From Bullera alba (taxonomy: Eukaryota; Basidiomycota; Tremellomycetes; Tremellales; Bulleraceae), in contig BCIX01000002.1 of assembly GCA_001600095.1 (NCBI GenBank), positions 1,054,001 to 1,118,000 on the forward strand: a stretch of 64,000 nt of DNA. Reading direction: 5' to 3'. Under the pieces are notes generated by a model. It had not been told where the DNA came from. It ran no database searches and saw only the letters and a list, made by a program, of their open reading frames with translations. Each line of letters opens with the position of its first letter. Within the stretch, counting starts at the first letter, position 1. The position numbers and the translations under genes are program-made. Positions 33,003 to 44,826 of this stretch are shown here, piece after piece.

Positions 33003-34698
33003 CTATTTTGCAACTGCAATACCTGCTCCGCCCACCTTTCTGCCCCGGACGTAGACCTCGGAGATGTCCCGATCATCCGCGCTCCAGAACCACCTCTCGA
33101 AGCGACTTCTGACTGGTTCTCCTTTCCGCACCCACATGCCCGGACTGGCTGGCTTTATTCTCAGCGCGTCAAACTCTTTGCCGGGCTCGAAATTGCCTAT
33201 TGACCCTTGAAGACGACATAGCGCTGCGCCCCCCATTGTCGCGAGGAAGAAGGATTCTTCGACAGAGAGCGCCTTGTATCCCTTGGTGGCGTAGCCGAGC
33301 TGCTGGGAGACGTGTACCGCGAGTCGAAGAACGGGCTGTAAGGAGAGGCTGTATCCACCCGAACAATCGGTCCCAAGTCCGACCTACAGAACCATCGTGT
33401 CAATTCCAGCCTCGACCCCTGAGGATAGGATGCAGAGAGTGGCTCACCTTGATTCCCATATCTAGCAACTCTCGGATTTTGGCCACGCCACTGTCCAAGT
33501 TGAAATTGCTGGTGGGGCAATGAGACACTCCAGCTCCTGTCCTCCTGATCACCTCCCTCTCCTCTTGAGTCAGATGCACACAATGAGCCAAAATCGTTCC
33601 ATCGTGCAATATCCCATAGTCCTCGTAAACCGAGGCATAGCTCTGACTCTTTGGGAACAGAGATAATGTAGTCGAGATCTCGTCCTTGTTCTCGTCAAGA
33701 TGCGTCTGGATTGCCAACGGAGGATCGTAAGAGGCGGATAGGGCGGATATTGAAGATAATAGCTCGGGTGTGGTGCAAATCGCCATTCGGGGAGTCAAGA
33801 TCGGCTGGACGAGTGGTGCTAGTGCTCCGCCCCCGTGAGAGCCGCAGTCGTGGCCGTGTGCACAGCCGTTGGGCTTGGATGAGCTCGAGACCTTCTGCTG
33901 AGAAAGATGTGGGAAGTGATCGATAAAGTCCTGAGCTGATTGGATTGCGTCTGGTGTCGTCTCAACATATGTATCCGAGCACAGCCTGTCCATCGAGCAT
34001 TTCCCGACAAAAGCGCGTTGACCTAGACCAGATCAACCACGGGACCGTGTATGATAAGGGAAGTCTGGTCACTCACCTTTCTCCAGGCATAGACCAACGA
34101 GGGTTTTCGTTGACTCCAGGTGCATTGTGCCATAGTAGCAGCTCGTGGTGGTCTATCGAATGCGGCAGTGTCAGTCAATGATCGCTAGGATTGCAACAAT
34201 CACTGACCCCTGCATTCAATGTCCGCCGGATGACCTCGCTGTACACCTCTTTGGCATACGCGACGTCTGCGTATTTGCTCTCCTCGGGGAACGTCAACTG
34301 ATCCAGCCAATTTAGCAAGTGCACGCCATTGCCCAAGCCGATATTGGTATACTGCGGCGCGTGCTATCCGAGCGTGTGAGCATCAAGACAATATTTATGA
34401 TATTTGTGCTCACCGTGTGCGTGTCGATGAGACCTGGGCATAGAAATTCGTCCTCGTCCAGCTCTACCACACCTACAGGATCCCGTGTGATGTCCAGGCC
34501 ATGCTCCGCCGCCACCTCTTGCAGCAGAGACGCGGAGGTGACGTCTCGATGAACCCATCCGATAACTCCATGTTCGTCGACGAGCATCAAGGCCTTCTCG
34601 ACCACTTCCAGCTCGGTAAGAGATCTGGAATGGGCTATCGAGCCATAGTACAATTTTGCCGTCATTGGGGGTTGTCGAGCAGCGGGAGTGACTGTCAT
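33003..34698 (-). CDS. GUD1: guanine deaminase
   Basis: Five exons (34698-34414, 34363-34208, 34152-34077, 34022-33448, 33383-33003) give 490 residues. It converts guanine to xanthine in the cytosol. The amidohydrolase metal site is PGLIDTHTHAPQYTNIGLG, completed by the first junction. AGTTTSCYYGTMHLESTKTL spans the second. Then come QTHLDENKDEI, LAHCVHLTQEE, GAGVSHCPTSNFNLDSGVA and VGLGTDCSGGYSLSL, all in the order seen in guanine deaminases. An insert after residue about 190 is rich in Ser, His, Cys and Gly (NGCAHGHDCGSHGGG) and is not in the usual enzyme; it could bind metal or be disordered. An alternative ATG at 34665 lies 11 codons downstream. Confidence 0.9.
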
Positions 34699-35447
34699 GT
34701 TGATGGCTCCAGGATGGAAGGACGGTTGTTTAATGAGATAATACCTCTAGATCTCTAGCATAGCAGAACAGGTCAGCCTGACTTGTCATGCAGCGATCTG
34801 GAGGCGACAAAGGAGACGGGAGCGGGGATGTCAGATAACGAACGGTACCGAAGTAACGCGATTAGCATAATTTGCTGGATATGATCACGGCCAGTGCGGA
34901 CACCGACTCATAACCCCAGCATGAATCATCACAAAGGGGAGATGGGGATTTGGTCGCGAGACCAGGTCTCGACGTGGAGGGAGATAAGGGTGAGGCTGTG
35001 AGGAAGCACCTTCGAAGAGAGGACTCACCTTCACCTCTCGATATGAGATTCACCTGCGTACAAGCTCAAGAGATACCGGGGAATATGACCCATCCCTCCT
35101 CTTGATATAAGGCATGACCACTGGACCAGCATTGTTGACGAGGACCGGTGAGATAGCGATGGATCCGATGTGACCGGAACAAGAGCATCGACACAGCTGA
35201 GAAGCAGAGAGGGATCTAATCTCCGGGCCGTCGGCTTTCTGCCGCAGCATTCGCGCGTGGAGTGCAGCCTGGCTTCAAGGCCTCAAGGCCGAACCAAGGC
35301 CGAGCTGACTACATGCATCATCACCTTCATTTCCTTCGAGGCTCCGAGGTCCATCTTTCCAACTGAACCGAAAGTCCATCACGGATCGCAGGCCTCTGAA
35401 ATTGTCAATGCCTCACAGGTGACCCAGCTAAGACCTCAGCAACACCC
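34699..35447. promoter_or_regulatory. divergent GUD1 / adaptin upstream region
   Basis: Open frames here (such as 34862-35053 minus and 35170-35475 plus) show no domain. No motif stands out in these 750 bp. Confidence 0.4.
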
Positions 35448-38400
35448 ATGTCGTCGTCGCTGCCGTCGTACTTGACCTCGGGTGCCTCATCGCGGAATCA
35501 TCATGCCCTCCTTGTCGCTCTCCACGAAGCTCGGTCGATTCAGGAAGAGCAGGCCATTGTCGTCAAGGAAGTGGAGAGGTGTAGGGAGGTCTTGAGATCC
35601 AAGCGTCTAAGCACGGTAAGCTCCTACATTCATGTGCCCGGATCATGCTTTGTCATTGAAACTGAACCTTCAACGCTTATAGTCTAAAGTGTCGGAGAGC
35701 CTGATCATCCTGCTTCACACTCAGACATTCGAGCACACCTCGATAGATACGGAATGGGCATTGGTCCACGCACTACAGCTAGCAGAGGCCGGACGGACCA
35801 TCAAGGAGAGGAGGATAGGTGAGCCATACTGCCGCATTCGTTGTGACCAGCCCACTGATGGACTGTAGGATACCTATACCTAACGGAGATGCTGCCCCGG
35901 GGGCATGAGCTGAATCTGATGCTGATCAACACCCTCCGCAAAGTAGGTCCATCTCGATCGACCTGAGGCGTAACGAGGTAGTGACTCTGCGCAGGACGTG
36001 TCCTCAACCAGCCCACATGACATCCTACTTGCCCTGCACACCATCACTGCCCTGCCCTCAGCGGACCTCATACCAGCAGTCTCGCCGTTCTTGACATCCC
36101 ACGAGCTTTTGAAGCATGACTTGTAAGCAGGTACAATCCCCCTTGATCCTCCCCGCTGACTCCACAAAGAGCTTCTATCAGGCAGAAGACGGTCTTGGCT
36201 CTGACTTGCCTCTTCTTCCCCTCCGGCGCCACACCTGGGCCGTTTCCACTCTCCTTTGGGAAGATACGCAGGCTGTTCGCCAAGGAGCTTGATTCAGCAA
36301 CAAAGCTGGCATTGCTGAGACTGATCCACCATCTGGTAACTGTGAGTGTGACGCTTTTCTTCCAGAGCTTGATTGACCTGAACCTGTAGTTCGGCGACAG
36401 TACGCCTGAAGAACTTGACGGGATCGTTGAACATATCACTCAGACCCAATCCATCTCCAACCAGGGAGAATTGTTGTCAACAGAGGTGCTGAAGACGCTG
36501 GAGGCTGTGCAGAGTAAAGCACAATCAGCCAGGTGCGCCTATCCTGACTATTCCGGCTCGCAATCACTGATGAGATTATAGCGGGCAATCGAGGCATAAT
36601 GAAGCGATATCAGCCTGGATACAGACTAGTCTGGAGATTGTCGAGGAGGGTACGGCACGAGGTCAAGGTGAGGATGAGGCGCCGAGGGCAAATCTGTCCG
36701 GCATGAGCGGGTCACGACTAACTCTTCAACAGCGCTCCTGCTCGAGATCTGCGCATACGCTTCACGACATAAACTACCATCGCAGGTCCTTGAACGATGC
36801 GCCGACTGCGTTGCACGTTTACTGACATCCCCGGCCGGCTCAACCTCTTCTCACCGTATCAAGCCGAATGACCATGTCTTAGCTTTGCGATGCCTGGTCC
36901 TTCTCCCTCTATCAGCGTGGGAGGAGAGATTCGAGGAGACCGAGATGGGCGTTCTGATGGAGGGGTTGAATAGCGCCGACCCCACTATACGGTCTTTGGT
37001 GAACCGACCCCTCGTGAGAAGTCTAGCCGACTACGCTGACTGGGCTACATAGACGCTAGACCTCTTGGTGGCGGCCTCACCTCAGCTACTCGCACAGGAA
37101 TTCTTGAACTACTTGACGTCTCTGAAAATGTCAACAAACCTCGCCTTGCCGCTCTTACCATCATCTACGCACCCTGAGAGGAAGTTGCGCTTGGCTCAGG
37201 AGGAGACAGCTCTAAGAGCATTGGAGTTGGTAGAGGCGAGATTCAAGCGGAACATTCATAATCCAGGGGATGAATTCGGTCAGGGGTTCAGACGGATCAT
37301 GGAGAGTCTGCACAGGGGTTTACAGGCTCAAGGTGGTCAGGTGGAGAAGGAGTATATCTGGGAGGTTGGTCTACGCAGAGTCTTGGCAAAAGTCAAGATC
37401 GGTGAGCTACCACCGCAATCATAACGTGGAGATTTGTAGCTCACGATTATAGCCGAAGCGAATTTCCAGCGGGACTTGGTCAGGTCGTTGATTGAGACAT
37501 CGGGAGAACGGAATCGCGGCACCAGTCCGACATTGGGCATACTCCGGGCCACTTTGTGGACAGAGTACCAAGCGCTCCTTCCAGCTGGCACATCTGCCCC
37601 CGTGGACGATTTGCTCGATCGTATCGAAAAATGGGGTCGTGAGTAACTCAGACCGTCCGTGTGTAGTAAGCGCTCAGATCTGTAGCTTCTGTCCAGGAAT
37701 TACTGCTCGTTGCGGCTCTTCACCTCATCACGAGGATGGGTCAGCTGCAGAAAGATGACTGCTTGTCTAAGCTAAAGGAAAAGTTGACAAAGCTGGCGTC
37801 CAAAGGCGGGCGGGCACTAGCGCAGGTGAGCCCATAGAAGCGTCGTATCCTGGAACACCTGACTGATGGTTGTGTAGCGCTGTACCCAGATCGAATATCT
37901 CATCGAACATGAATTGCAGGACGAGGTCTCTGCTAAAGCCACAAGCTCATCTGTAAGTCGCCTAAGCGTCTACGATCCAATTATCGAACGTCATGCTGAG
38001 CAATACCCAGCTCGCCGACACTCTTGGCGCTATAATCCAGGTCTACGATACTCACAACCTCGCTTCAGAGGGATCTACACCTACCAAAGCCGCCGGCGGC
38101 AGCACCAATACCAAAGCCCCGCGCCACGAGGGGCTGCGATACGACGCCTACGATCCACCTGCCACTTCATCAGCCGCCCGAGCTGAACCCAGGAGGGGGC
38201 TCGACTCCACTTCTAGCTCGAGGGTCGTTTCGAGGCAATTGCTCTATTCCCCTTCCTCGAGTGCGAGTGGGAGACATTCTGCCAATTCCTCAAGAGGTGT
38301 GTCACCCAGAAGGGGGATGAACGAAACGATGAGTGCGGGAGAGTTTGCGTTATTGAGCGCAGACGGAGAGGCCGTTACAGATACTCTCCAAATTCAGGTA

Positions 38401-38522
38401 TGTCCAACCGTGCTTTTGATCACTCGAGGGAGAGCAAAGCTGATCCGTGACCATAGCTCGATGAGACGTCGGCGACTTTGACTAGATTGTCTGTAAAATC
38501 GAGAAATCGCTCCCCAGTCTAG
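35448..38522 (+). CDS. AP4E1: adaptin large chain, AP-4 epsilon-like
   Basis: Fourteen exons (35448-35615, 35683-35818, 35869-35942, 35995-36122, 36170-36341, 36390-36532, 36582-36667, 36733-36998, 37053-37401, 37453-37638, 37686-37825, 37878-37952, 38011-38397, 38457-38522) give 791 residues. Adaptins build coat complexes that pick cargo at the trans-Golgi network. The N-terminal HEAT-repeat trunk is clear: IKERRIGYLYLTEMLPRGHE followed by LNLMLINTLRKD, then IPAVSPFLTS and IRQKTVLALTCLF. The order and wording fit epsilon of AP-4 better than gamma, alpha or delta. The C-terminal 170 residues are low-complexity and no ear domain is seen. The exon 8 donor is ambiguous (36999 or 15 nt further on); both keep frame. 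Confidence 0.72.
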
Positions 38523-38627
38523 TAGTATACCAGAAAAAAGATCCACTGGTTGTTGAGTATATGCATACAGTGGGGTAGTAATACAAGATGACCGCGAGGC
38601 TGTTGTAGAGATATACTTGTAGAGCGT

Positions 38628-40321
38628 CTATTTCTTGAAGATGCAGATGATGCTATCAGAGTCGGTCAGCTAGTGCTTGCTGTTCATCAAAGCGTAGCTG
38701 CTCACTCTTCATCTTCGAGCGTATGGTCAAGACCGACTTTCTGACCTCTGGAGTGTTTTGCCGAAGTTCCCCACACCATAGCTGAAGATGAAGGTTCAGT
38801 TCCACGCCTCGCTAATAATTACGGAGTCACCGCCGCACTTACCCGTCCTGAACTGCTTAACGATCTCCTTGTGGATAGCATTACAGAAATCCTCCACTGT
38901 GCATTTACTCCTCCTCAATACGACTGGCGAGCTGTAATCGGGTTGTTGACCCCGCGGTTTGGTGTAAACCCGGACCAGGTCGAGTTTCTCCCACATAACC
39001 TCGTTGAGCTCATCGATATTCAACCAGTTCTTGCTCGAGATGGGTACGGAGTTGGGGATCTAAGACACGTTGTCAGCTGGGCTGGCCGTTGACCGACAAA
39101 ACGTCCCGGGAGCTGACTTTGTACAGAAGATCCAGTTCCTCGATACTGATAGCGTCAATCTTGTTCAAGACGAAAATGGCGGGCACATAAACACTGTCAA
39201 TCCAATTAGCTCGGCATATGTGGACTAGCGGTTGATAAAGACGTACCGGTTGCCTTCGACCACATCGATAATGTCCTCGATGGTAGCGTCGGGCTGGTGG
39301 ATCGTCACGGCACAAGAGTTCATCCTGTACTCTGACAACACGGCTTTGATCTCCGACGCATCGACTTTCGTTAGAGGGACGGTGTTGGTGATGGCGATCT
39401 AGCGAGTTTCAGCTTAACAACCTAACCCATAGGACTGTCTTGTCACTCACACCTCCAGTCTCCCTCTTCTTCACTTGGATGGCAGGCGGTTTCTTGTTGA
39501 GTCTGATACCGAAACCTTCCAACTCATTGGTGATGATGGCCAAGTCGTTCAGCGGTTTCAAGACGTCGAGCACAATGAAGATGAGATTGCAAGTTCGCGC
39601 TACGGCAATGACCTGTCGACCTCGACCTTTTCCATCCTTGGCTCCCTCGATGATTCCTGCCAAAGTCTATCAGGAGACGTATCGCAGCAAAAGGGTCGGA
39701 CACACCTGGCAGATCCAGGACCTGGATTCTAGCTCCGTTGTGCGTCATAGTACCGGGAACTGTTGTCAAGGTGGTGAACTCGTACGAGGCAGCTTCAGAG
39801 TGCGTTCCACTGCTATCTGTCAGCGGATGTCTGCTGGACCAATAGCTTGGGCCCTGGCTCACGTCAACTTTGACATCAATGTCGATTTTCCCTTGGAGGA
39901 GATCAGCGAAAGCGCATGCCGCAGACCTCAAAATGGCACTCACGACCGAGGGGAATCCTACGAATCCTACACTAGCCACACCAGTTCTTGCCACATCGAA
40001 ACCGATTCCTGGGCCACCACCGCCACTGCCACCGGGAGGGTTGATCAGGTCTCGTCTGAGTTTGGCCAGCTTGGCTTTCAGTTGTCCCAAATGGTATCTA
40101 TCCCGCAATCAGCGTCTGCCTTCCTCCAATTCTCCTGAAGGCTCACTCGGTGTTTTTGTTTTTCTGGGATATTTTGTCAGCTGAGTCAGAGACTAACACA
40201 ATCGCGCCAGCTTACCTGCGTCTTTGACATCTCCTCCTCAATGTCCTTGATCTGTGGATTCATGATTAGCAGCTGGCTCTCAAATTGAGTTCTTGTTACT
40301 CACCTTTTGAGCGGTTGTCAT
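38628..40321 (-). CDS. RBG1: DRG1/RBG1 developmentally regulated GTP-binding protein
   Basis: Twelve exons (40321-40304, 40251-40216, 40163-40147, 40097-39944, 39891-39863, 39809-39706, 39656-39451, 39398-39247, 39193-39118, 39059-38843, 38781-38706, 38652-38628) give 369 residues (human DRG1 has 367). It is a translation-associated Obg-family GTPase. The N-terminal helix is [21 protein letters not shown]1 GFPSVGKST (71-79) is split by an intron after Val. Then come [29 protein letters not shown] and NKID. A TGS-domain tail reads [13 protein letters not shown] and ends HTLEDEDIICIFKK. Exons 1, 3, 5 and 12 are only 17-29 nt. Convergent with the adaptin gene, 105 bp apart. Confidence 0.95.
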
Positions 40322-40799
40322 CTTGGCTGATTATTCTCCTTATTCAATCCCAGAGGGCGCAAGTGTAGATGACCTTACTGTCCAGCTTGTAAGGTGTCGC
40401 ACAGTTATTTACTCAGTCTTCGAGGATGAGTTGGCAGCAAGTTGGTAGCACCACCGGCCAGCTGCACAAAAGGTCAATCGATCACGGACAAGGATAGGAT
40501 CTCCGTCTGACGTGGCTTTTTAGCAGCGGTTTGCCACCCATACAAATGTAATTTACTTCCGTTGCAGATCGTTTGACCCGAGGCCGCGTATGGTGAAGCA
40601 GCGGGAGTCCTCTTTGATCTTACCACAACTGGCCATTCTGCGATCCATCAATCCGCCCCTCGAGACTCACCCCCTTCACGGGACAGCTTTCACCTTTGTA
40701 CATGACTCGTCGTCAGGATCAAACTCAAGGCAGGCGGTGAAAGGCAAAAGATACACCCTTCCTCGCTCGAGTCTCGCCAATCACAGCACCATCACCATC
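40322..40799. promoter_or_regulatory. divergent DRG1 / CUT8 upstream region
   Basis: The CUT8 frame stays open upstream to 40590, so a longer N-terminus is possible, but 40800 has the first well-placed ATG (ATCATGGC). No TATA box is seen. Confidence 0.4.
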
Positions 40800-42236
40800 A
40801 TGGCTCATCCACTCACTCAACACCCACCCTCGGCTCTCGCCTTCAACTCGGCCCCCCGACCTTCCCCCCTAGGCTTTGGATTTGGCGTTCCAGGATCATC
40901 CAGCGGGCCATTGGGCTTCGGTCAACCCAAGTCTCCAGGATTTGGAGGGTCACTCCAGTCGTTTGGGTTTGGTCAAAACACCCCTTCATCATCCTTTGGT
41001 CAGTCGGGTAACAACGGTTCGCCATCACCATCCACGTCGCGAAGACCGTCCATCCGAACAGCACCATACCCTTCGCCACTTGGCCCCAGGTCTACCGGTC
41101 TGGCAGCTGGCACACCATCACAATCGCTGAAACGGCAACGAAAGAGCCCTTCCCCGACACCTTCATCTTCCCCTTCACCCAGTAGCTCGGCCCCGTCGCC
41201 TCACTTCCGTTCGAGCGAACTGCCTCTCTCTAGAGAGAAGGAGGATCTGTCTGTCGGGAACCTCGCATTGAAGGATGGATTCGGTAGACATGTGTCAGCC
41301 AGAAAAGACGTGAAGCGGGTCAAGCAGGATCCATCAGCAAAGCCTACCTCGGCCAGCGGTGGCTCAGATGTCGATGTTGGTCTTCTACTCGGTAAGTCCA
41401 GACTGTTGTGTTTTGGCACAGGATATCAGCTCATACTTTTTCCAGCCGCACTTCCCGCAAGTGCTCATCTACCAATCCTTCGCAGCCTCCTCCAATCACA
41501 TCCCTCTCTCAACGCTGAGGTGTTGTCCCGTATACCCAGACCTGAACATGGCGAATGCTCTGCTCAACTCGACAGACTGGTAGACAAAGTAAAGAAGAAG
41601 CACGGGCCTACTGGCGCTGGTCTGAACCCGGATAGAGCCTGGGACAGGGCTTTAAAGGATGTGGATGCTTTCTGCCGAACTGTAAGCTGAATATCTCGGG
41701 GCTCTGCGTACAGCTTGACCTAGGCTAATGCGTTGTCCCAGGCGTCCACATATATCAACTACCTCGTACAACCACAGTCATCAGCTTCAGATTACGACCT
41801 GCAGGCTGTGCAGACCTTGTTGTTCACACTATCGATTCACATCTACACTCTGCTCCGCCTGGTCCCCGCCAATACCGACATGAGCCACGGGACCGTCACT
41901 CACAGCCTACTCGAGCTCGGTAAATCGCTAGTCAACCACTGGTCCAATTGGCTCGGCAAGCTTGCCGCCGAAGTCAACCAACGTGGTGGCATGTTCCCTT
42001 CCAGCACCGTCGAAGTGTGGGCAAACAACCTAGACACGCTGGCTTCGTCTTCCCGCCCTCAATCGACATTCTCGCCCTTCCCTTCGAATCCTTTCCAAAC
42101 TGCCAATAATGAGCCAGAACATCAACTAGTCACCTCGTTCCGGTCCGCCCTGGTGCCCCTTCGAGATCGATTCGCCTCTGAGCTCGGTTGGTTGATCGGT
42201 CGTCGTCCCGCATTCACCAATCAAACCTCATTTTAA
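40800..42236 (+). CDS. CUT8: CUT8/STS1 nuclear proteasome tethering factor
   Basis: Three exons (40800-41392, 41447-41681, 41742-42236) give 440 residues. Cut8/Sts1 anchors the proteasome in the nucleus and is itself short-lived. The conserved core begins at the first junction with LLAALPASAHLPILRSLLQS, continues through a basic NLS-like KKKH segment and the dimerising/six-helix region (INYLVQPQSS, LFTLSIHIYTLLRLVP, VNHWSNWLGKLAAEV). The N-terminal 60 residues are unusually rich in Phe-Gly (LGFGFGVPG, LGFGQ, SFGFGQ, SFGQ), like FG nucleoporins, followed by Ser/Pro and Lys-rich stretches that may serve as ubiquitin acceptor sites, as Cut8 lysines do in fission yeast. Confidence 0.82.
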
Positions 42237-42651
42237 GCTCCGTTCCTCAGTCCTTCATATTCCCCTGCCAGTGCATGGTCGCAGCGAGCGATATCAGCGG
42301 GCACAGGCGAGGATGAAGAGCTGTAGGAAGTAGAACGCTTCATAAGTAAACTAGACATGACATTCCCATATCTGTTTGTAGTCATTCCAAACCGCTTCAT
42401 TCCCCTTTTACGCCCTCTGTTGTACATAGACATTCAGGCCATACGCCGCCTGCCACTTGACGATTCCATGCAACGACTTCTTAGTTCGACTTGTTGATCA
42501 TTCTGAGCTGCGAAGCGATTGTGAGGCCCGGCAGTGAGTATGGGAGCGTCGAGCCACGTGGTGAAAGGAGTGGCGTGTTTTGACATGACGACTCGCCCAG
42601 GCCACATCTTCAGCAATCAGCTAGACACCATATTTCGACTGAGCGACAGCC
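42237..42651. other. intergenic CUT8 / DENN-like gene
   Basis: 415 bp between tandem genes. No coding frame or motif is recognised. Confidence 0.4.
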
Positions 42652-44514
42652 ATGGAGCTTTCGCCCTTGCCTGTGATAGGCCTCTTCCTCAGCCATTTCG
42701 ACGACATCAAGGGTCAATGCGTCGTTTACTACAAGGCCAAAGACGAGGAACTCCTCCCGCCGGGTCAGATTGAGCACTCGACCTTGGCTTCTGGATTGCA
42801 CCTCCTATCCACTGATTTGGTACTATTCGCACATTGTGGCTTCCCCGCTGCTGGACTATTCAGGAGCAGACACACTGGAGAGGTGGGACGGGGTCGTCGT
42901 ATGGGCACTGTGGGTGTGATCCTGGGTACGTGTGTCTTCCCACAATTGTTCCAGAAGCCGGGAATCAGGCTGACGATACTTGATCAGGCCCCCCTGCTAC
43001 TACGGACACTTTGTTCAGCTGTCGTGAACTCCTAGAAGGGCTGTACGATGATCTGGAGGACAACTCTACGTCTCTATTCAATGACCCATCTACGATAGAA
43101 AAGATGGATGCAATATGGCGAGAATTAACCTCATCGAAAGCGTCGTCCTCGACGAGCAGTCTGGTCATGCAGCTCGACTCGCGGGACGAGGCAAGGCGGA
43201 TACGAGGTCTAGTCGAGGGCAGGATCAAGCCAGAGGTGAGCGCACTTGGATAAGGGGGGGCACAGCTGAATGAACTCTAGGCGCACCATCCTTTGGTGTA
43301 CCTCCCATCACTGCTGTCGCTCCTTGGACCATCTATAGTCGTCGTATACAAAGCAGCCATTGCAGGCCGTCGCATAGTGGGTGCCCAATCATTCTGCCTG
43401 TATGCTTTTCCTGCCACTGTGCTCATCGAACACTTTGCAGCTCCTATACTCACCTCCCCCGCTTGTCCCCCTCTCGGCGTTCGCATGGTGTATTCAGGCA
43501 ATGTCGATACCCCCCGCAGGGTCGAGTGCGGGATCGAGCTTCTCCACTTGGATCGGCAACGCCGGACTGATGGACCTCGATTCGGTCAAACAGAGGCGCG
43601 GCGGCTGGATCGGCAGTGAGTCGAGTTGCGTCCGCCAGTGACGGACTAAGCTGACCTTGCGCTGGTGTCTAGCTACTTCCGACTCGATATTCCGCTCACA
43701 TCAGAAATGCTACGACTTGTTCATCGACCTGTCCTCGCCAACACCTGCCAACGATTCAAAGACACCGGTAGCACCCGACAGCCCCCTGCAGTCCCGCAAT
43801 ACACCCACTTCGCTGATAGAGACGGACAGTGATCCGACTCTTCTGGTTCCCAATCCCGCAGGAGGTAATGCCGAGCCGATTTCGATCACATACTCATTCT
43901 CCGACCTCGCACACTATCGCTCTCTGCTCTTACTCGAGGCTTCGCCTTCTTCCATCACCACTACTAGTATGGACCGGTTCGAGAACGGCATCCCGACAGG
44001 TGTCATGAGCAAGAAGGGTGGGATGTGGCTCTTGGCTTTCGAGCTGTACGAGAGGCTGTACAAGTTGTGCGTGGGCGTATGCGAGTTCGCCACTGGACGG
44101 GGATATACCTCCGATCCAGACCATCCGACTCTGGGCGGTGGGGCTATTCGCTTAGGCGACGGGGAGGAGGACGCTCGGTTATTGGACTTGGAGGATGTGG
44201 AGGATCCAGATGGATCAGTGGCTCAACCGGAAACGACGATATCTCAGCCTGGACACACGGAAGAGGACGAGGCTGTGCGAATTGGAATCCTCATGCTGCG
44301 ACAATTACACCACCACACCTATCACCTCCACCATAAGCTGAAGACGGTCAGAAAGAGTCTGCATGGGGCAGAGTTGACGCAAGACGAGTTGAAGGAGTTG
44401 ATAGGGAAGAAGATCACCTGGGGAGGCGACTTGAGACAGTCTATACAGGGTAAATGGTGGATCGACCTGGCTAGGACATGGGACGTCGTCGTCACCGGCG
44501 ACGAGGACGAGTAG
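42652..44514 (+). CDS. DENN-domain protein of the ANR2/LCHN type
   Basis: Five exons (42652-42925, 42988-43235, 43281-43376, 43441-43615, 43673-44514) give 544 residues. The N-terminal beta/alpha unit VIGLFLSHFDDIKGQCVVYY, the middle HPLVYLPSLLSLLGPSIVVV followed by YKAAIAGRRILLYSPPPLVP (joined across intron 3), and WCIQAM match the DENN architecture of the LCHN/Anr2 family (uDENN then cDENN). Such proteins are usually Rab exchange factors, but no Rab is known for this group, so function is inferred only from fold. The C-terminal region from about residue 350 has a conserved-looking LLAFELYERLYKLCVGVCEF helix, and the protein ends WDVVVTGDEDE. Confidence 0.65.
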
Positions 44515-44826
44515 GGCGGAGCCAATCCCCCTGCCTAGAGAGGGCTTGGGAACGAGTGCGACCGACATACAGCGCAATATATAGAGGGATATCAGGGCTC
44601 AGTTGTATATAAGGAATCCATGCATGTCTGTATCCATATCATTATACACGGGTTACCATATCCTCCTTCCGGGAAACGTGTTTGATTGGCCTTGGGGTGT
44701 ACCAGTACTTGGTATTATGCTGAGAATACTGTATAAATAATGCTAGTGTGGGTAGGTTGGGTTGACATGTTTGTGTCTATACTATGCGGCACTCCCTGGC
44801 ATGCCCCGAGATGGTCACCATCTTCG
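44515..44826. other. convergent 3' region
   Basis: 312 bp between the stops of the DENN-like gene and HMG1. AT-rich patches (ATATATAGAGGGATAT near 44576 and TATAAATAATG near 44731) fit 3'-end signals. No gene is seen. Confidence 0.4.

Noticed and set aside
40590..40799. 70-codon N-terminal extension of CUT8
   Set aside because: Open but promoter-like; the ATG at 40800 has better context and gives the FG-rich start directly.
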